Positions 9,657 through 19,232 of a DNA stretch of 32,275 nt are shown here, piece after piece. A program made the translations under genes and the position numbers. The stretch covers positions 1-32,275 of the forward strand of contig CACIHQ010000013.1 in the NCBI GenBank assembly GCA_902586495.1. The letters are read 5' to 3'. Under the pieces are notes generated by a model that was given only the letters and a program-made list of their open reading frames with translations, did not search any database and was not told where the DNA came from. Numbering within the stretch: the first letter of the stretch is position 1; every line of letters starts with the position of its first letter. This DNA is from an uncultured Pelagibacteraceae bacterium. Its GTDB lineage: Bacteria; Pseudomonadota; Alphaproteobacteria; Pelagibacterales; Pelagibacteraceae.

Positions 9657-11873
9657 TTAAAAAACTTTTCTTAAATTAAAAAAAGCTTGCTTAATATCAC
9701 TTATATCAAAAGGGTCTTCATTTATTATTTTAAAATCTAATTCAAAATCATTTATTGTTTTGCTTAAGATATATTCTGATCTAAGATCATCAGATCCTTG
9801 AATATTAAATGCATAATTTGTTTCTTTACTAGGTAGATATCCAATAGCAATATGAATTTTATCAGTATGTCCTGATCCTAACGCTTGATTTCTTTCATAT
9901 ATAAAAAAAATACTGAAATTATCCTGAAGTACAATATCAATCCCAATCTCACTATTAATACTGTGCAAAGCTCCTGAAGATAAACTATCATCAAAAGTTA
10001 CGCTACTGTCACTAGTATAATTATATTTAAACTTTGAGGATCGATCCAAATCCATTATGTATTCAATTTTTCCATGTCTTTTTAGTTTATATTTTTCATT
10101 TAAAAAATCTTCGACTGCAGCAAAACCTGTTCTAATTTTTTTCGTTCGAATGTGTTGATTTTCTACATCAATACCACCATTGCCAGATTCGTTATAAGAT
10201 CCTAAAATAGTGTGACCAATATCAAATCTTCCAGAGGGAATAAAAGTCAAATTATCTTTTTTTATTTCATCTTTTATTCTTATTGTTCCATAAATTTGTT
10301 TTCCTTTTCTGTTAGCAGTTAAATTTTTACCGTCTAGAACAGTTAATAAATCAGACTTCAACCCCCCGATCCCTATAAAGGTATCGATAAATTTAGTATC
10401 ATCTTCTATTGGGGTCGTAGAATAATAGGTAATGTTGAATGTATCAGTGTCTAAATTACTTCCAGAATTTCCAACATCAACATTATTTCTACCAACTCTA
10501 AACGCCAACCCTTTGATTCCATTATCATCGGTAAATTTATCTGCACCGAAAGTGATTGCATCTGTACCAATTTTCTTAGTAGATGAAATACTTGTATCTC
10601 CAATTCTTCCAACCGCAATACTTCCTTCGCTCCAATAAAATACGTCTTCCTCTTTATCTTTTGCTTTTTTTTTAGCAGTAGCAGTTTTAACAATCTCTGT
10701 TAAAGAAGCTAATCTTTGATTAGTAAAATTAAAATCAATATTTAAATTACTTAAATTTTGTTTATCCTTATTTCTTCTAATCCATTTTAATCGATTCAGT
10801 GCACCATCTGTTGCATGATCAATAGTTCTTTTGGCAATTTCTATTTGTGCTAATGCCATTCCAGTTCTATCTTTATTCTCAACAATTGAAGGACATTTTC
10901 CTGAAATAATATTAAAAGGACAAACTAAATCATATTCAAATATAGTTTCGGCACCAAAATTACTTACATAAAGTTTTAAACCTGTGCTATTAAATCCAAG
11001 GGCACCTAAGCTAAAACTATTTCCAGATGAGTTGAGTGGTGTAGCAGTTCCATCTAAAACAGCTCCTACTAAACTGTAAGCAGTTGGTAAGGAATATTGA
11101 ACAACACGTTGGCCATTCTTATAAGCTAAAAATAGTCTTCGACCATTATTATTAAAGGCAATAGCTTCTGGGTTATGTGTTTCATGAAGTTGAATTGCCG
11201 TTGTTTCCAGCACCATAGTAGATAGATCAAATGCTGTTGAAAGAGTGTATTCTTTTATAGAGTCTTTATCTGATTCTCCGTCATTAAAACTCAAAAATAT
11301 TTTTGTACCGTCGGGTTTAATTGCAATACCTTTTAAATGATTTTTATTAGAATTACCTCTATCACCAGCAGTCGTTCCATCTTGAAGAACATCTGTATCA
11401 ACGTATCTTACACTGTCGAAAGAACAAGTTGAGACGTCATAAGCAGTTGTCAAAGTGAATTTTAATACAAAGTCAGTGGCTGCGTTATTGATACCTCTAT
11501 TTGTGGTGAACATTATCAAACCATCACTGCTAAATGTCATATCGCCACCTTGTCCAGCTCCTTGGGTACCAGCTACATCAGTATTCGCATCATCAGGTGC
11601 ATCAAGTAAACACCTTTCACTGTCTCCTGCATAACTTCTTGTTGAAATATCATAAGGTGTAGAAAGAGTATATTCAGAAACAAAGTCTTCACTGCCATTA
11701 TCTGAAGTTATGATAAATATTTTGGTTCCATCACCATTGAAAGTTAAACCATTAATATTATCTTGTCCGTCATCAAAAAAAGTTTCTGTTTGATTAAAAG
11801 TCACATTACCAAAGGAATTAGAAAAAGGAAAAATTATTAAAAAAATCCAAAGTAGTTTTTTAATCATTTTCAT
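9657..11873 (-). CDS. Secreted beta-propeller protein with C-terminal autotransporter-like barrel (copy 1)
   Basis: A 738-residue surface protein. It has a signal peptide (residues 3-22, ending SNSFG), then about five repeats of the form F-x2-DG-x-K-x-F ... YTLSTxYDxST (residues 25-315), which are beta-propeller blades. A linker holds two cysteines (DLVCPFNIISGKC) and the conserved segment KRT...LKWIRRNKDKQNLS. The C-terminal ~330 residues are alternating amphipathic strands rich in Gly and aromatics, ending in Phe, as in autotransporter barrels; this would sit in the outer membrane and expose the propeller. Its upstream neighbour is a paralogue five bases away, so they are co-transcribed. 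No enzymatic site is seen. Adhesion or sensing is a guess from the architecture. Confidence 0.75.
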   Translation of the reverse strand: MKMIKKLLWIFLIIFPFSNSFGNVTFNQTETFFDDGQDNINGLTFNGDGTKIFIITSDNGSEDFVSEYTLSTPYDISTRSYAGDSERCLLDAPDDANTDVAGTQGAGQGGDMTFSSDGLIMFTTNRGINNAATDFVLKFTLTTAYDVSTCSFDSVRYVDTDVLQDGTTAGDRGNSNKNHLKGIAIKPDGTKIFLSFNDGESDKDSIKEYTLSTAFDLSTMVLETTAIQLHETHNPEAIAFNNNGRRLFLAYKNGQRVVQYSLPTAYSLVGAVLDGTATPLNSSGNSFSLGALGFNSTGLKLYVSNFGAETIFEYDLVCPFNIISGKCPSIVENKDRTGMALAQIEIAKRTIDHATDGALNRLKWIRRNKDKQNLSNLNIDFNFTNQRLASLTEIVKTATAKKKAKDKEEDVFYWSEGSIAVGRIGDTSISSTKKIGTDAITFGADKFTDDNGIKGLAFRVGRNNVDVGNSGSNLDTDTFNITYYSTTPIEDDTKFIDTFIGIGGLKSDLLTVLDGKNLTANRKGKQIYGTIRIKDEIKKDNLTFIPSGRFDIGHTILGSYNESGNGGIDVENQHIRTKKIRTGFAAVEDFLNEKYKLKRHGKIEYIMDLDRSSKFKYNYTSDSSVTFDDSLSSGALHSINSEIGIDIVLQDNFSIFFIYERNQALGSGHTDKIHIAIGYLPSKETNYAFNIQGSDDLRSEYILSKTINDFELDFKIINEDPFDISDIKQAFFNLRKVF

Positions 11874-11878
11874 TTAAA

Positions 11879-14359
11879 CTAAAAAGTACCAGAAATTTCT
11901 ATATTTGCACCATAATCAGGGATTTTACTAAATAAACTATAATTAGAGTTTAGTTTTAAATTAAAATTGCCTAATTGTTTTAGATAGCTGACTTTCGTAT
12001 TATTGTTGTTTATTGGATCAAAATCGAGAGCAAACTGATTATTTTCTTCTTTTGATTTACTAAATTTAATAATAAAAGTTTTGTTATTAAAATTTTGAGA
12101 TACTGCTGAATGTAAACAACTTTCACAATTATCTAAACTTTTTATGTATTTATAATCAAAAAGTATAGTGAAGCCATTTTCAAGTATATACTCTAAACCA
12201 ATATTAGTTTTTAATTTTTTATTCGAATAGCTATTAATTGTCTCTTCATTTACAACAGTTGAACCTGCATATGAATATTTGTAGGCATTATCATCTGCTA
12301 GATCATAAATAATTTCAATTCCTCCCATGGGTTGGAATGTTACCCCATCTCTCTCAATTTTTTCCATTTCAAATAAAACACCACCAGTAAATTCTCCACT
12401 TACAAATGTATCATCATGAAAACGAATATCTGTAGCTGGTCGATCGCTAGCTTTGCTAATAAAATCTGTAAATTCAGATAATTCTGTCACCCCATAAGTA
12501 AGTTTTCCAGTAGGAGTAATATTAAACTTACCATATGTCTTTTTAGTTCTGTAATTAATAGATGCAAATGCCTGTCTTCCATTTCGTTCACCTGATATTT
12601 TACCTAAGTACTTGTTATCAAAACGTAGAGCACTCAGGCCTAAAACTGCATTAATATACCGATTGTTATTTGTTGGTACAGTTCCATAAATATTTAATGT
12701 CAAAGACTCGAGGTCAACTTTTTGACTAGATCGTCTAATATTCGATGCACTATCTCCATACCTCAATGCCAAACCAAAAAACTTATTATCTCCAATTTTT
12801 CTATCTGAGCCAAATGTTATACCTTTCGTTTTAATACCTTTTGCTTTATCTACGAGTGTTTCTTGATAATCTCCTATTGATAAATCCAGTAAACTCCATG
12901 ACGACCATTTAGATTTTTTCTTTTCGTCATTTTTCTGAGTATTACTCACAAGGGATACTAAATTATTTTTTAATGAAGGTTCTAACTTACTTGCTAGAGA
13001 TTTTAATATAGGATTGGGGTAGTTTATATTTATATTGTGACTAGTTAAGTCTTCTTGATCTCTATTTCTTTTGATCCACTCAAATCTTTTAAAAATAGTA
13101 TCAACGTTTATACTTATATTTTGTTTAGCTAATTCAACTTGAGCATTAACAGATGCACTTGCATTGGATACACATGAAACAATGCCATAAGGACAATCAA
13201 GGTCAAATTGATAAATATTATCTACCGTTTGTCCATCATCTGCTTGTGAAATAAATAATTTCATACCATCACTTGAAAAAGAAAAACCCCATATTATTCC
13301 ATGACCCGCTGGATAACTCTTCGCTTCGTCTGCATCTCGTAATGCTCCTCCAGGGGAGACACGATATAGAAAATCATGGCCTCCTAAATGAGTAGCTGTT
13401 GAAACATCAAAAGGTTTGCCTAAACTAAATTGCTCAATGCTATTAGTATGATTTTTATTAAAAAAAGAGACAAACATTTGACTTCCATCATCACTAAACT
13501 CAATATCTCTAGCCGCTTGAAAATTAGCGACATCTTCAACTCCAATTGTAAATAGATTTACACTATGAATTTCTGTAGCAGATGTGATATCAAATGCTGG
13601 TGATAATGAAAAAGTTGCCACCACAGGTGTGTCAGCATCTTCGCCTTGATCCACAGAATACATTCTTGTACCGTCTCTGCTTAACGAAAAACCAGTAACT
13701 TTTGTTGATGTGCTTAAATCAATTTGATGTATGTATTTTGCCGTTTTAAAATCAAAAGGTGTACTTAAATCATATCTATATACATCACCTGTGCTATTCA
13801 AAATATAAAAAATCCTACCACCTTTTGCTACATGAATACTTCTATATGCAGTAGAAAAAAAGCTCAAACCTTGTGCCAGAAATTCTGGATGATCAACATC
13901 AAAACCATCAATATCATCACAAGTATGTGGTATATTATCTGTAGTATCAGTTTTTACAGTGTTTAATTCAAATGGAGTAGCAACTTTATTCATAGATAAA
14001 TCAAGGTCACCCATATAACCACTAGAAGGACTCTTATCCATGTTATTATTAATAGAAAAAACCATTGTGCCGTCATCACTCCACACGATATCTCTTAGAT
14101 TCTCGGTTCTATCGTGTTTAAGTTCTGTAAAGTAGCTTTGCACCGATGTTGTTTGGTTAATCTGTTCTAATTTAGAGCTAAAACAACCGGGTGCACTATT
14201 TGGAATTCTATTTTCTTTATGTGTAAGTGTTAAAGCGGCGGCTAGAGCTAGTGTAGAAAAAAAGGCTGTAAATAAGAAAAAAAAAATATTAGTACTTATA
14301 ACGCCTGTTTTTAAAGACTTAAAAATTTTTTTAATATTTAATTTTTTAAAAATTTTCAT
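11879..14359 (-). CDS. Secreted beta-propeller protein with C-terminal autotransporter-like barrel (copy 2)
   Basis: An 826-residue paralogue of the next gene downstream. A long basic N-terminus (residues 1-20) precedes a hydrophobic signal segment (about 22-41, LALA-type end), resembling extended autotransporter signal peptides. Propeller-like repeats follow (SDDGTMVFSI, SRDGTRMYSV, SDDGSQMFVSF, SSDGMKLFIS, each with a nearby PFDxxTA), then the shared linker DLDCPYGIVSC and WIKRNRDQEDLTSHNI, then a barrel from about residue 500 with KGITFGSDRKIGDNKFFGLALRYGD-like content shared with the paralogue. It ends in SGTF with a terminal Phe. It begins ten bases after the CHASE2-phosphatase stop, so signalling and surface genes share a transcript. 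The family assignment rests on pattern only. Confidence 0.75.
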   Translation of the reverse strand: MKIFKKLNIKKIFKSLKTGVISTNIFFFLFTAFFSTLALAAALTLTHKENRIPNSAPGCFSSKLEQINQTTSVQSYFTELKHDRTENLRDIVWSDDGTMVFSINNNMDKSPSSGYMGDLDLSMNKVATPFELNTVKTDTTDNIPHTCDDIDGFDVDHPEFLAQGLSFFSTAYRSIHVAKGGRIFYILNSTGDVYRYDLSTPFDFKTAKYIHQIDLSTSTKVTGFSLSRDGTRMYSVDQGEDADTPVVATFSLSPAFDITSATEIHSVNLFTIGVEDVANFQAARDIEFSDDGSQMFVSFFNKNHTNSIEQFSLGKPFDVSTATHLGGHDFLYRVSPGGALRDADEAKSYPAGHGIIWGFSFSSDGMKLFISQADDGQTVDNIYQFDLDCPYGIVSCVSNASASVNAQVELAKQNISINVDTIFKRFEWIKRNRDQEDLTSHNININYPNPILKSLASKLEPSLKNNLVSLVSNTQKNDEKKKSKWSSWSLLDLSIGDYQETLVDKAKGIKTKGITFGSDRKIGDNKFFGLALRYGDSASNIRRSSQKVDLESLTLNIYGTVPTNNNRYINAVLGLSALRFDNKYLGKISGERNGRQAFASINYRTKKTYGKFNITPTGKLTYGVTELSEFTDFISKASDRPATDIRFHDDTFVSGEFTGGVLFEMEKIERDGVTFQPMGGIEIIYDLADDNAYKYSYAGSTVVNEETINSYSNKKLKTNIGLEYILENGFTILFDYKYIKSLDNCESCLHSAVSQNFNNKTFIIKFSKSKEENNQFALDFDPINNNNTKVSYLKQLGNFNLKLNSNYSLFSKIPDYGANIEISGTF

Positions 14360-14369
14360 GAATTAAGAT

Positions 14370-16421
14370 TTATTTCTTTTTAATCAGCTCAGTATTACTG
14401 ATATTTATTGCCATACAAGTAATATCATCTCTTAATTTTTCAGCACCCCAATTTAATTCTTTTTCAATAGACTCAACTATAGTTTTTGGTGTCACATCTG
14501 ACATGCCATCTATGATTTTTTGTACTCCTTCTGCGCCTAATTCCTCACCATTTTTCAAATAGCCTTCCGTTACACCATCTGTGTAAACCACAAATGTCTT
14601 ATCTTTTAAGTTCATGGTATTTGATTTGACCATAGACTCTGTGAAATATTTAACAATTCCAATGGGTGGCATTTCTGATTTGATATATTCATAATTTTTA
14701 TTTTGATCAAAAGTCAAAATACTTTCATGCCCTGCATTAATAAATACAAGTTCTCCAGTTTTAATATTTAATTTTCCAAAAACAGCGGTTACAAACATCC
14801 CTTTAAATTTAGCCTCAACAAGCTCATTATTGACACCGAACACAACTTTTTCTAATGGAAACTTCAAGTTCGTAAGCGTTCTAAATATTGAAGATGCTTT
14901 TGCCATATACATACCCGCTTTGACCCCTTTTCCTGATACATCGGCTAATGTGAAGAAGTATTCTTCCGGGGTAGATCTTACCACATCAAAATAATCTCCC
15001 GATACGTCTCTTGCAGGAACGTTTCTTGCAAAAATAAAATTTTCAAATTTTGATATATCTGGAAATAAGCTTTTTTGAACTCCTGCAGCTAATTCTCTTT
15101 CTTTTAATAATTTTGCTTCTTTTTGTAAGTTATCTAAAGCTATTTTGTTTTCCTCAATAAATCTAAAATAAAGACCCGTTAAAAAAGTAACGGTTACAAT
15201 AAATATAGGATAACTCATATCTACTAATTCAGATCTAAATTTATAAATAGAAAATCCAATAATTATGATTGCTAAAATGTTTCCAAAGAAAATCGATAAA
15301 CTTAGTTTTGGTTTTACTTTTTGAGATAAAATAAATGTAATTAAAGCAACGATAATAGAAAACAATAATTCAAATATATATGTGTTTGGATTTCTAACCA
15401 AATACGATTGGTCCAAAATATTTTCAATAACATTAGCATGAACTTCAACTCCTGGTATAGTTACCCCAAGAGGAGTTTTAACTAAATCGAATAAGCCTTG
15501 TGCTGACGCGCCAATTAAAACATATTTATCTTTAAAAAAATCTGTTTGAAATTTACCATCATAAACATCTCCAGCAGAAATATATTGGTTTTTATCTGAC
15601 TTTTTATATTTAATCCAAATGATCCCATTAGGATCAGAGTCGATTTTGTGAGGTCTTGCACTTATTCTTTGAATTCCAACTTCATTTAATTCTACATAAA
15701 TATTTTTTTGTTTGGAACCAACTCTAACCATCTCTAAACCCATAGTTGGATACATTTTTTTATTGAATTGAACAATTAAAGGTAGAGATCTAATGATACC
15801 GTCTAATTGATCTAAAAAAGAGATAGATCCTAAACCTTTGACATTTTTTTCTAATACTTCTAGTGAGCCTATGGAATAAGGATAAGAGTAAGTAAATTGT
15901 TTTGGTTCCCCACCTTTAGATAAAAATCTAGCTTTTGCTTTTCGATCATAGTTTGAATGAGACGGAACATTGCTTCCCAGAACTGCTATTATAGATTTAG
16001 ACTCTTTAAGTTTTTCAGAGAATATATCATCCGGACTTTTTAAATTCTGAAGTTCTGCTATGTCAGAGGGAATTAAACCATACGATTTAATTATAGCATC
16101 GGGTGATTGTTTATCTTTTTCAGTGAAAAAAATATCAAAACCTATCGCCTTTGGGTTTGACTCGTTTAGCTTATCTAAAATTTCTGCAAAGACAATTCTG
16201 TTCCAAGGAAACTGACCAAACTTACCTAAACTTTTTTCATCAATATCTATAATTACAACATCTGAATTTTTTTTTTCTGCAAATACTTTTTGGTAAAGAT
16301 CAAAACTTAAAAAGGATATTGATTTGATAAAACTCGGGTTAAGGATCTTTAAAAAAATTAAGAGAACAAGTAAAGCAAAGAAAACTGCGTAATTTAGATT
16401 TTTATGTAAAATTGCTTTCAC
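14370..16421 (-). CDS. CHASE2-domain membrane sensor with SpoIIE/RsbU-type PP2C phosphatase
   Basis: A 683-residue membrane receptor. TM1 (residues 11-27) leads to a large periplasmic CHASE2 domain (about 30-340, with VVIIDIDEKSLGKFGQFPW, GFDIFF and YVLIGASAQGLFDLVKTPLG), then three more membrane helices (348-366, 376-393, 402-420), a short coiled coil and a cytoplasmic phosphatase (about 445-675). Metal-binding acidic residues are intact: GDYFD (475), ADVSGKG (493), TDGVTE (615) and RDD (664). Such phosphatases dephosphorylate STAS antagonists in partner switching; the nearest candidates are the two STAS proteins at 22989-23569. The start codon is GTG with no strong ribosome binding site. 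It is first in a likely operon with the two propeller proteins. The ligand is unknown. Confidence 0.9.
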   Translation of the reverse strand: MKAILHKNLNYAVFFALLVLLIFLKILNPSFIKSISFLSFDLYQKVFAEKKNSDVVIIDIDEKSLGKFGQFPWNRIVFAEILDKLNESNPKAIGFDIFFTEKDKQSPDAIIKSYGLIPSDIAELQNLKSPDDIFSEKLKESKSIIAVLGSNVPSHSNYDRKAKARFLSKGGEPKQFTYSYPYSIGSLEVLEKNVKGLGSISFLDQLDGIIRSLPLIVQFNKKMYPTMGLEMVRVGSKQKNIYVELNEVGIQRISARPHKIDSDPNGIIWIKYKKSDKNQYISAGDVYDGKFQTDFFKDKYVLIGASAQGLFDLVKTPLGVTIPGVEVHANVIENILDQSYLVRNPNTYIFELLFSIIVALITFILSQKVKPKLSLSIFFGNILAIIIIGFSIYKFRSELVDMSYPIFIVTVTFLTGLYFRFIEENKIALDNLQKEAKLLKERELAAGVQKSLFPDISKFENFIFARNVPARDVSGDYFDVVRSTPEEYFFTLADVSGKGVKAGMYMAKASSIFRTLTNLKFPLEKVVFGVNNELVEAKFKGMFVTAVFGKLNIKTGELVFINAGHESILTFDQNKNYEYIKSEMPPIGIVKYFTESMVKSNTMNLKDKTFVVYTDGVTEGYLKNGEELGAEGVQKIIDGMSDVTPKTIVESIEKELNWGAEKLRDDITCMAINISNTELIKKK

Positions 16422-16480
16422 AAATCAAATTTATAGGTAATTGGATTAAAGTAAATAAATCTTATTTACGAAAGATCTGT

Positions 16481-17749
16481 TTATTTTTTTCTTCTTCTTT
16501 TCTTTTTAGCTTTTTTCTTCTTAGCAGCTCTTTTCTTCTTCACTACTCTTTTCTTTTTAACGACTTTTCTCTTAGGTTTCTTCTTAACGACTTTTTTCTT
16601 CTTTTTAGGTTTTTTCTTTACTGCTTTTTTCTTTTTAGCTGGCTTTTTCTTCACTGCTTTTTTCTTTTTAGCTGGTTTTTTCTTAGTAGCTTTTTTCTTA
16701 GTAGCTTTTTTCTTAGTAGCTTTTTTCTTAGCAGGTTTTTTCTTAGTTACTTTTTTCTTTTCAGTTTTTGTTACTTTTTTCTTAACAGCCTTTTTCTTTT
16801 TGCCTTTTTTACCTTTTTTGGCTTTTTTCTTCTTACCTTTTTTCTTACCTTCATCTAATTTAGCTTTTTTCTTTTGCTTTTTAGCTTTAGCTTTAGCTTT
16901 CTGAGCTTTTTTCTTTTCAGCTCTTTCAGCTTTAATCGCTACTTTCTTCTCTTTATCTTTTTGTATGTTCTCTTTAATTATTGTTTTAATTTCTTCTTTT
17001 TCAAAACCCAGAGCTTTTAGTTCTTTTTTAAGAGTTTTTCTTAACTGTTTTCTTTCAGCTTTAGTTTCATTTGGTGAAAGTTTCGCAACTCTTAACGCTT
17101 TCATCTTTTTGTTAAATTTCTTTAATTGATTTTTAGTGATTTTTTTCGCTTGTCCCGGAGCTTTTCCTTTTGACATAGAAGCCATGCTGTAAGGATTATC
17201 TAATAAAGTTTGACCAAGATTATTTCCAACTAAAACTGCACCTGGTCTCATACCTAAGGTATTATTTTTTCCAGGACCAATTAATAATGTATCTGTTTTT
17301 CCTTTTGAAACTATAGTTTGAAATTCTGTTCCTCTTGAACCTAAAGTTCCCTCAGGAACTTCAACCGTAAGGCTATCAGGATTTTTTTTACTAATTAACC
17401 CTGAGATAACTTTTAAACTTCCTTGTTTTACACTCGCTACAATTTTTCCATCATTTGTTTCTGGATCAAAAATAAATGTATCCATTACAACTTCTGAGTC
17501 CTCGCCAACTGTAAAAGTTGACTGATCTAATAGTAAAATTTGCGTACCCGAACCTGGTGCAGCATAAATTGTTTCATTTAAGTAAATTTTGTCTCCGGCT
17601 TTTAATTCTCTTGTTTCAGTTTTTACTGTTCCAGATATAGCTCCGACTATTCCAACAAGTTGCTTTTCAATACTTAGCTTCTCTGCAGAATTTGCATAAG
17701 AAGAAAGAATTAAAAATAACCCAATAACTGCACTGAATAATTTTTTCAT
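16481..17749 (-). CDS. Secreted FecR-domain protein with a long lysine-rich tail
   Basis: A 422-residue protein with a signal peptide (residues 1-22, ending ANSA) and one FecR-like domain (about 33-160: VGAISGTVKTETRELKAGDK, QILLLDQSTFTVGEDSEV, VPEGTLGSRGTEFQ). A helical Lys/Glu stretch (200-262) follows, then a tail of about 160 residues (264-422) made almost wholly of Lys with Ala, Pro, Val and Thr, built from units such as KKKAT, KKKPA and KKKAV and ending in KKKRRRKK. The tail resembles histone H1-type tails, but the signal peptide puts the protein outside the cytoplasm, where it may bind polyanions such as DNA, LPS or polysaccharide; this is inference. It is not a classical FecR, which has a cytoplasmic N-terminus and one membrane helix. 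It sits 59 bases upstream of the CHASE2-phosphatase gene. Confidence 0.8.
   Translation of the reverse strand: MKKLFSAVIGLFLILSSYANSAEKLSIEKQLVGIVGAISGTVKTETRELKAGDKIYLNETIYAAPGSGTQILLLDQSTFTVGEDSEVVMDTFIFDPETNDGKIVASVKQGSLKVISGLISKKNPDSLTVEVPEGTLGSRGTEFQTIVSKGKTDTLLIGPGKNNTLGMRPGAVLVGNNLGQTLLDNPYSMASMSKGKAPGQAKKITKNQLKKFNKKMKALRVAKLSPNETKAERKQLRKTLKKELKALGFEKEEIKTIIKENIQKDKEKKVAIKAERAEKKKAQKAKAKAKKQKKKAKLDEGKKKGKKKKAKKGKKGKKKKAVKKKVTKTEKKKVTKKKPAKKKATKKKATKKKATKKKPAKKKKAVKKKPAKKKKAVKKKPKKKKKVVKKKPKRKVVKKKRVVKKKRAAKKKKAKKKRRRKK
16670..16741 (-). repeat. Short tandem repeats encoding KKKAT/KKKPA units
   Basis: Within the lysine-rich tail a 15-base unit (plus-strand phase TTAGTAGCTTTTTTC) recurs head to tail at least three times with near-identical copies. 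It encodes KKKAT units flanked by KKKPA. Such short units are prone to copy-number change by slippage in 15-base, frame-preserving steps. Confidence 0.8.
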
Positions 17750-17870
17750 TATCTAGAAGGTATCAAATATATTAGAAAATAAAAACAATTAATGTTCATT
17801 ATGGGCTTGAAAAAAGTCAATAAAATAAGGGAAATATGATCCTAAAAATACTAACTAATCAATTCAAAAA

Positions 17871-19172
17871 TTAATTTAATCTATAAGATTTCGAAAAACT
17901 TAAAGAAAGGGAATCTGTAATATAATCGTAATTAAGGATATTAGCTTCGGAAAAAAGTTTTTCGTATGATAAATTTATAAAAAGGCTTCTGTTAGGATCT
18001 ATTCTTGGAAAAATGTCCCCAATAGCTTTTGTTAACATAATATCAAATGTATTTGTAAAGTCTGATCTTATTGTATTATTAACCGATGTATCTGCTGTCT
18101 TGTAATCATTAAAACTCATACTATTACTTACTGCAATATAAGCCCAAGGAAATGCAAAGTTTATTCCAAAACCTACATCATAATTTTCATAATCATTCCC
18201 TGCATCAACCCTTGAGTCAGTATCACTGTAACCCAAACTAATATTAGTTGTGATCAATTGATTTACTATAAAGTCGTGACCAAAATTTATACTGTGACCA
18301 CTAGCATTAGTTTCATTTGCAGTAGTGTCCATTGTATTATTATTACCTTTTGAATTTGAATATGAAAATCCATAACTAAAAGAATTTCTTTCACCAACAG
18401 GAAAGAAACCTCCTAACCCATACATCTTAGAAAAACTATCAGCGTCATGTTGATAATCTGATTTACCTAGAATAAAGTATGGACTGACACTTTGTCCCAA
18501 AAAGACTGTGTCTAAACCAAGTGTTAAGCCGTAGCTTTGATAATCATCATCAGTTTCAAAATATTGTTCAGAAGTGGTGTGAGATAAATTTATTAATAAA
18601 GAAGACTCTTCACCAACAGGTCTAGATGCAGATAAACCCATACTTCCACTTAAAGTTCTATCAAACTTTGGAGAGTTGAAGGCTTCACGACTACCTGACG
18701 AGTCTTTAAATCTTGTGCTTGAAACACTATTAACATTATCAGAGGCAATCACTCCAGTTGAAAAATCGGCAGCAAAAGTCCAAAGACCTGGTTCTCGATC
18801 TTTTAATTCCTCTTCAATTTCTTGTAATGTTTCTAAATCTTCAGATGAAAGGTCCCTTCTTAATTTCATTTCTTCAATAATTGTTGATGCTTTTTCAGGT
18901 GAGTCAACTTGGACCAGAACTGATAATAAATATAATTTTATTTCAGTATTATCAGGATAAAGCATGTTCAATCTTTCAAGTGTAGAAATTGTTTGCTTAT
19001 AATTTCCCATTTTACCTTGTTGCTGGGCATACTTTAAATTTAAATCTAAATCATTTGGTTTTTGCAAAATTTGCATGTACGTAATATTTTTTTCTGAAGA
19101 GACAGCAAAGGTTGTCATCAGCAACAATGTTGAGATGAGAACAAATATTAATTTGTTAGTGTTTAAATTCAT
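17871..19172 (-). CDS. TPR protein with C-terminal outer-membrane beta barrel
   Basis: A 433-residue exported protein. A signal peptide (about 1-25, ending FAVSS) is followed by a short helical TPR-like part (about 35-130, with LKYAQQQGKMGNYKQTISTLERLNMLYPDN and a second repeat) and then about 300 residues of alternating strands with many Tyr/Phe, Gly and Ser, typical of an outer-membrane barrel. The layout recalls TPR-barrel surface proteins of the Slam/DUF560 kind, but I cannot assign it to that family. It lies upstream of the FecR-domain gene with a 121-base gap. TPR-barrel, FecR and CHASE2 genes side by side suggest one envelope-linked unit. The function is unknown. Confidence 0.7.
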   Translation of the reverse strand: MNLNTNKLIFVLISTLLLMTTFAVSSEKNITYMQILQKPNDLDLNLKYAQQQGKMGNYKQTISTLERLNMLYPDNTEIKLYLLSVLVQVDSPEKASTIIEEMKLRRDLSSEDLETLQEIEEELKDREPGLWTFAADFSTGVIASDNVNSVSSTRFKDSSGSREAFNSPKFDRTLSGSMGLSASRPVGEESSLLINLSHTTSEQYFETDDDYQSYGLTLGLDTVFLGQSVSPYFILGKSDYQHDADSFSKMYGLGGFFPVGERNSFSYGFSYSNSKGNNNTMDTTANETNASGHSINFGHDFIVNQLITTNISLGYSDTDSRVDAGNDYENYDVGFGINFAFPWAYIAVSNSMSFNDYKTADTSVNNTIRSDFTNTFDIMLTKAIGDIFPRIDPNRSLFINLSYEKLFSEANILNYDYITDSLSLSFSKSYRLN

Positions 19173-19232
19173 AAAAGTGAAAGATATTAAGTCTATTTAT
19201 TTTTTCAATTGATATTTTTTTGTGAATTAATA

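Noticed and set aside
9640-9695. Bidirectional terminator between carB and the propeller gene
   Set aside because: Only AT-rich direct repeats are present; I could not draw a stable GC stem.
16601-16760. CRISPR-like or VNTR non-coding array
   Set aside because: The units are in-frame codons of a continuous protein with no spacers; they are kept as a coding repeat only.
16412-16858. Open frame on the plus strand rich in Phe, Leu and Ser
   Set aside because: It is the antisense of the lysine-rich tail; the AAA/AAG codons read backwards give Phe/Leu. It has no ribosome site and no family resemblance.
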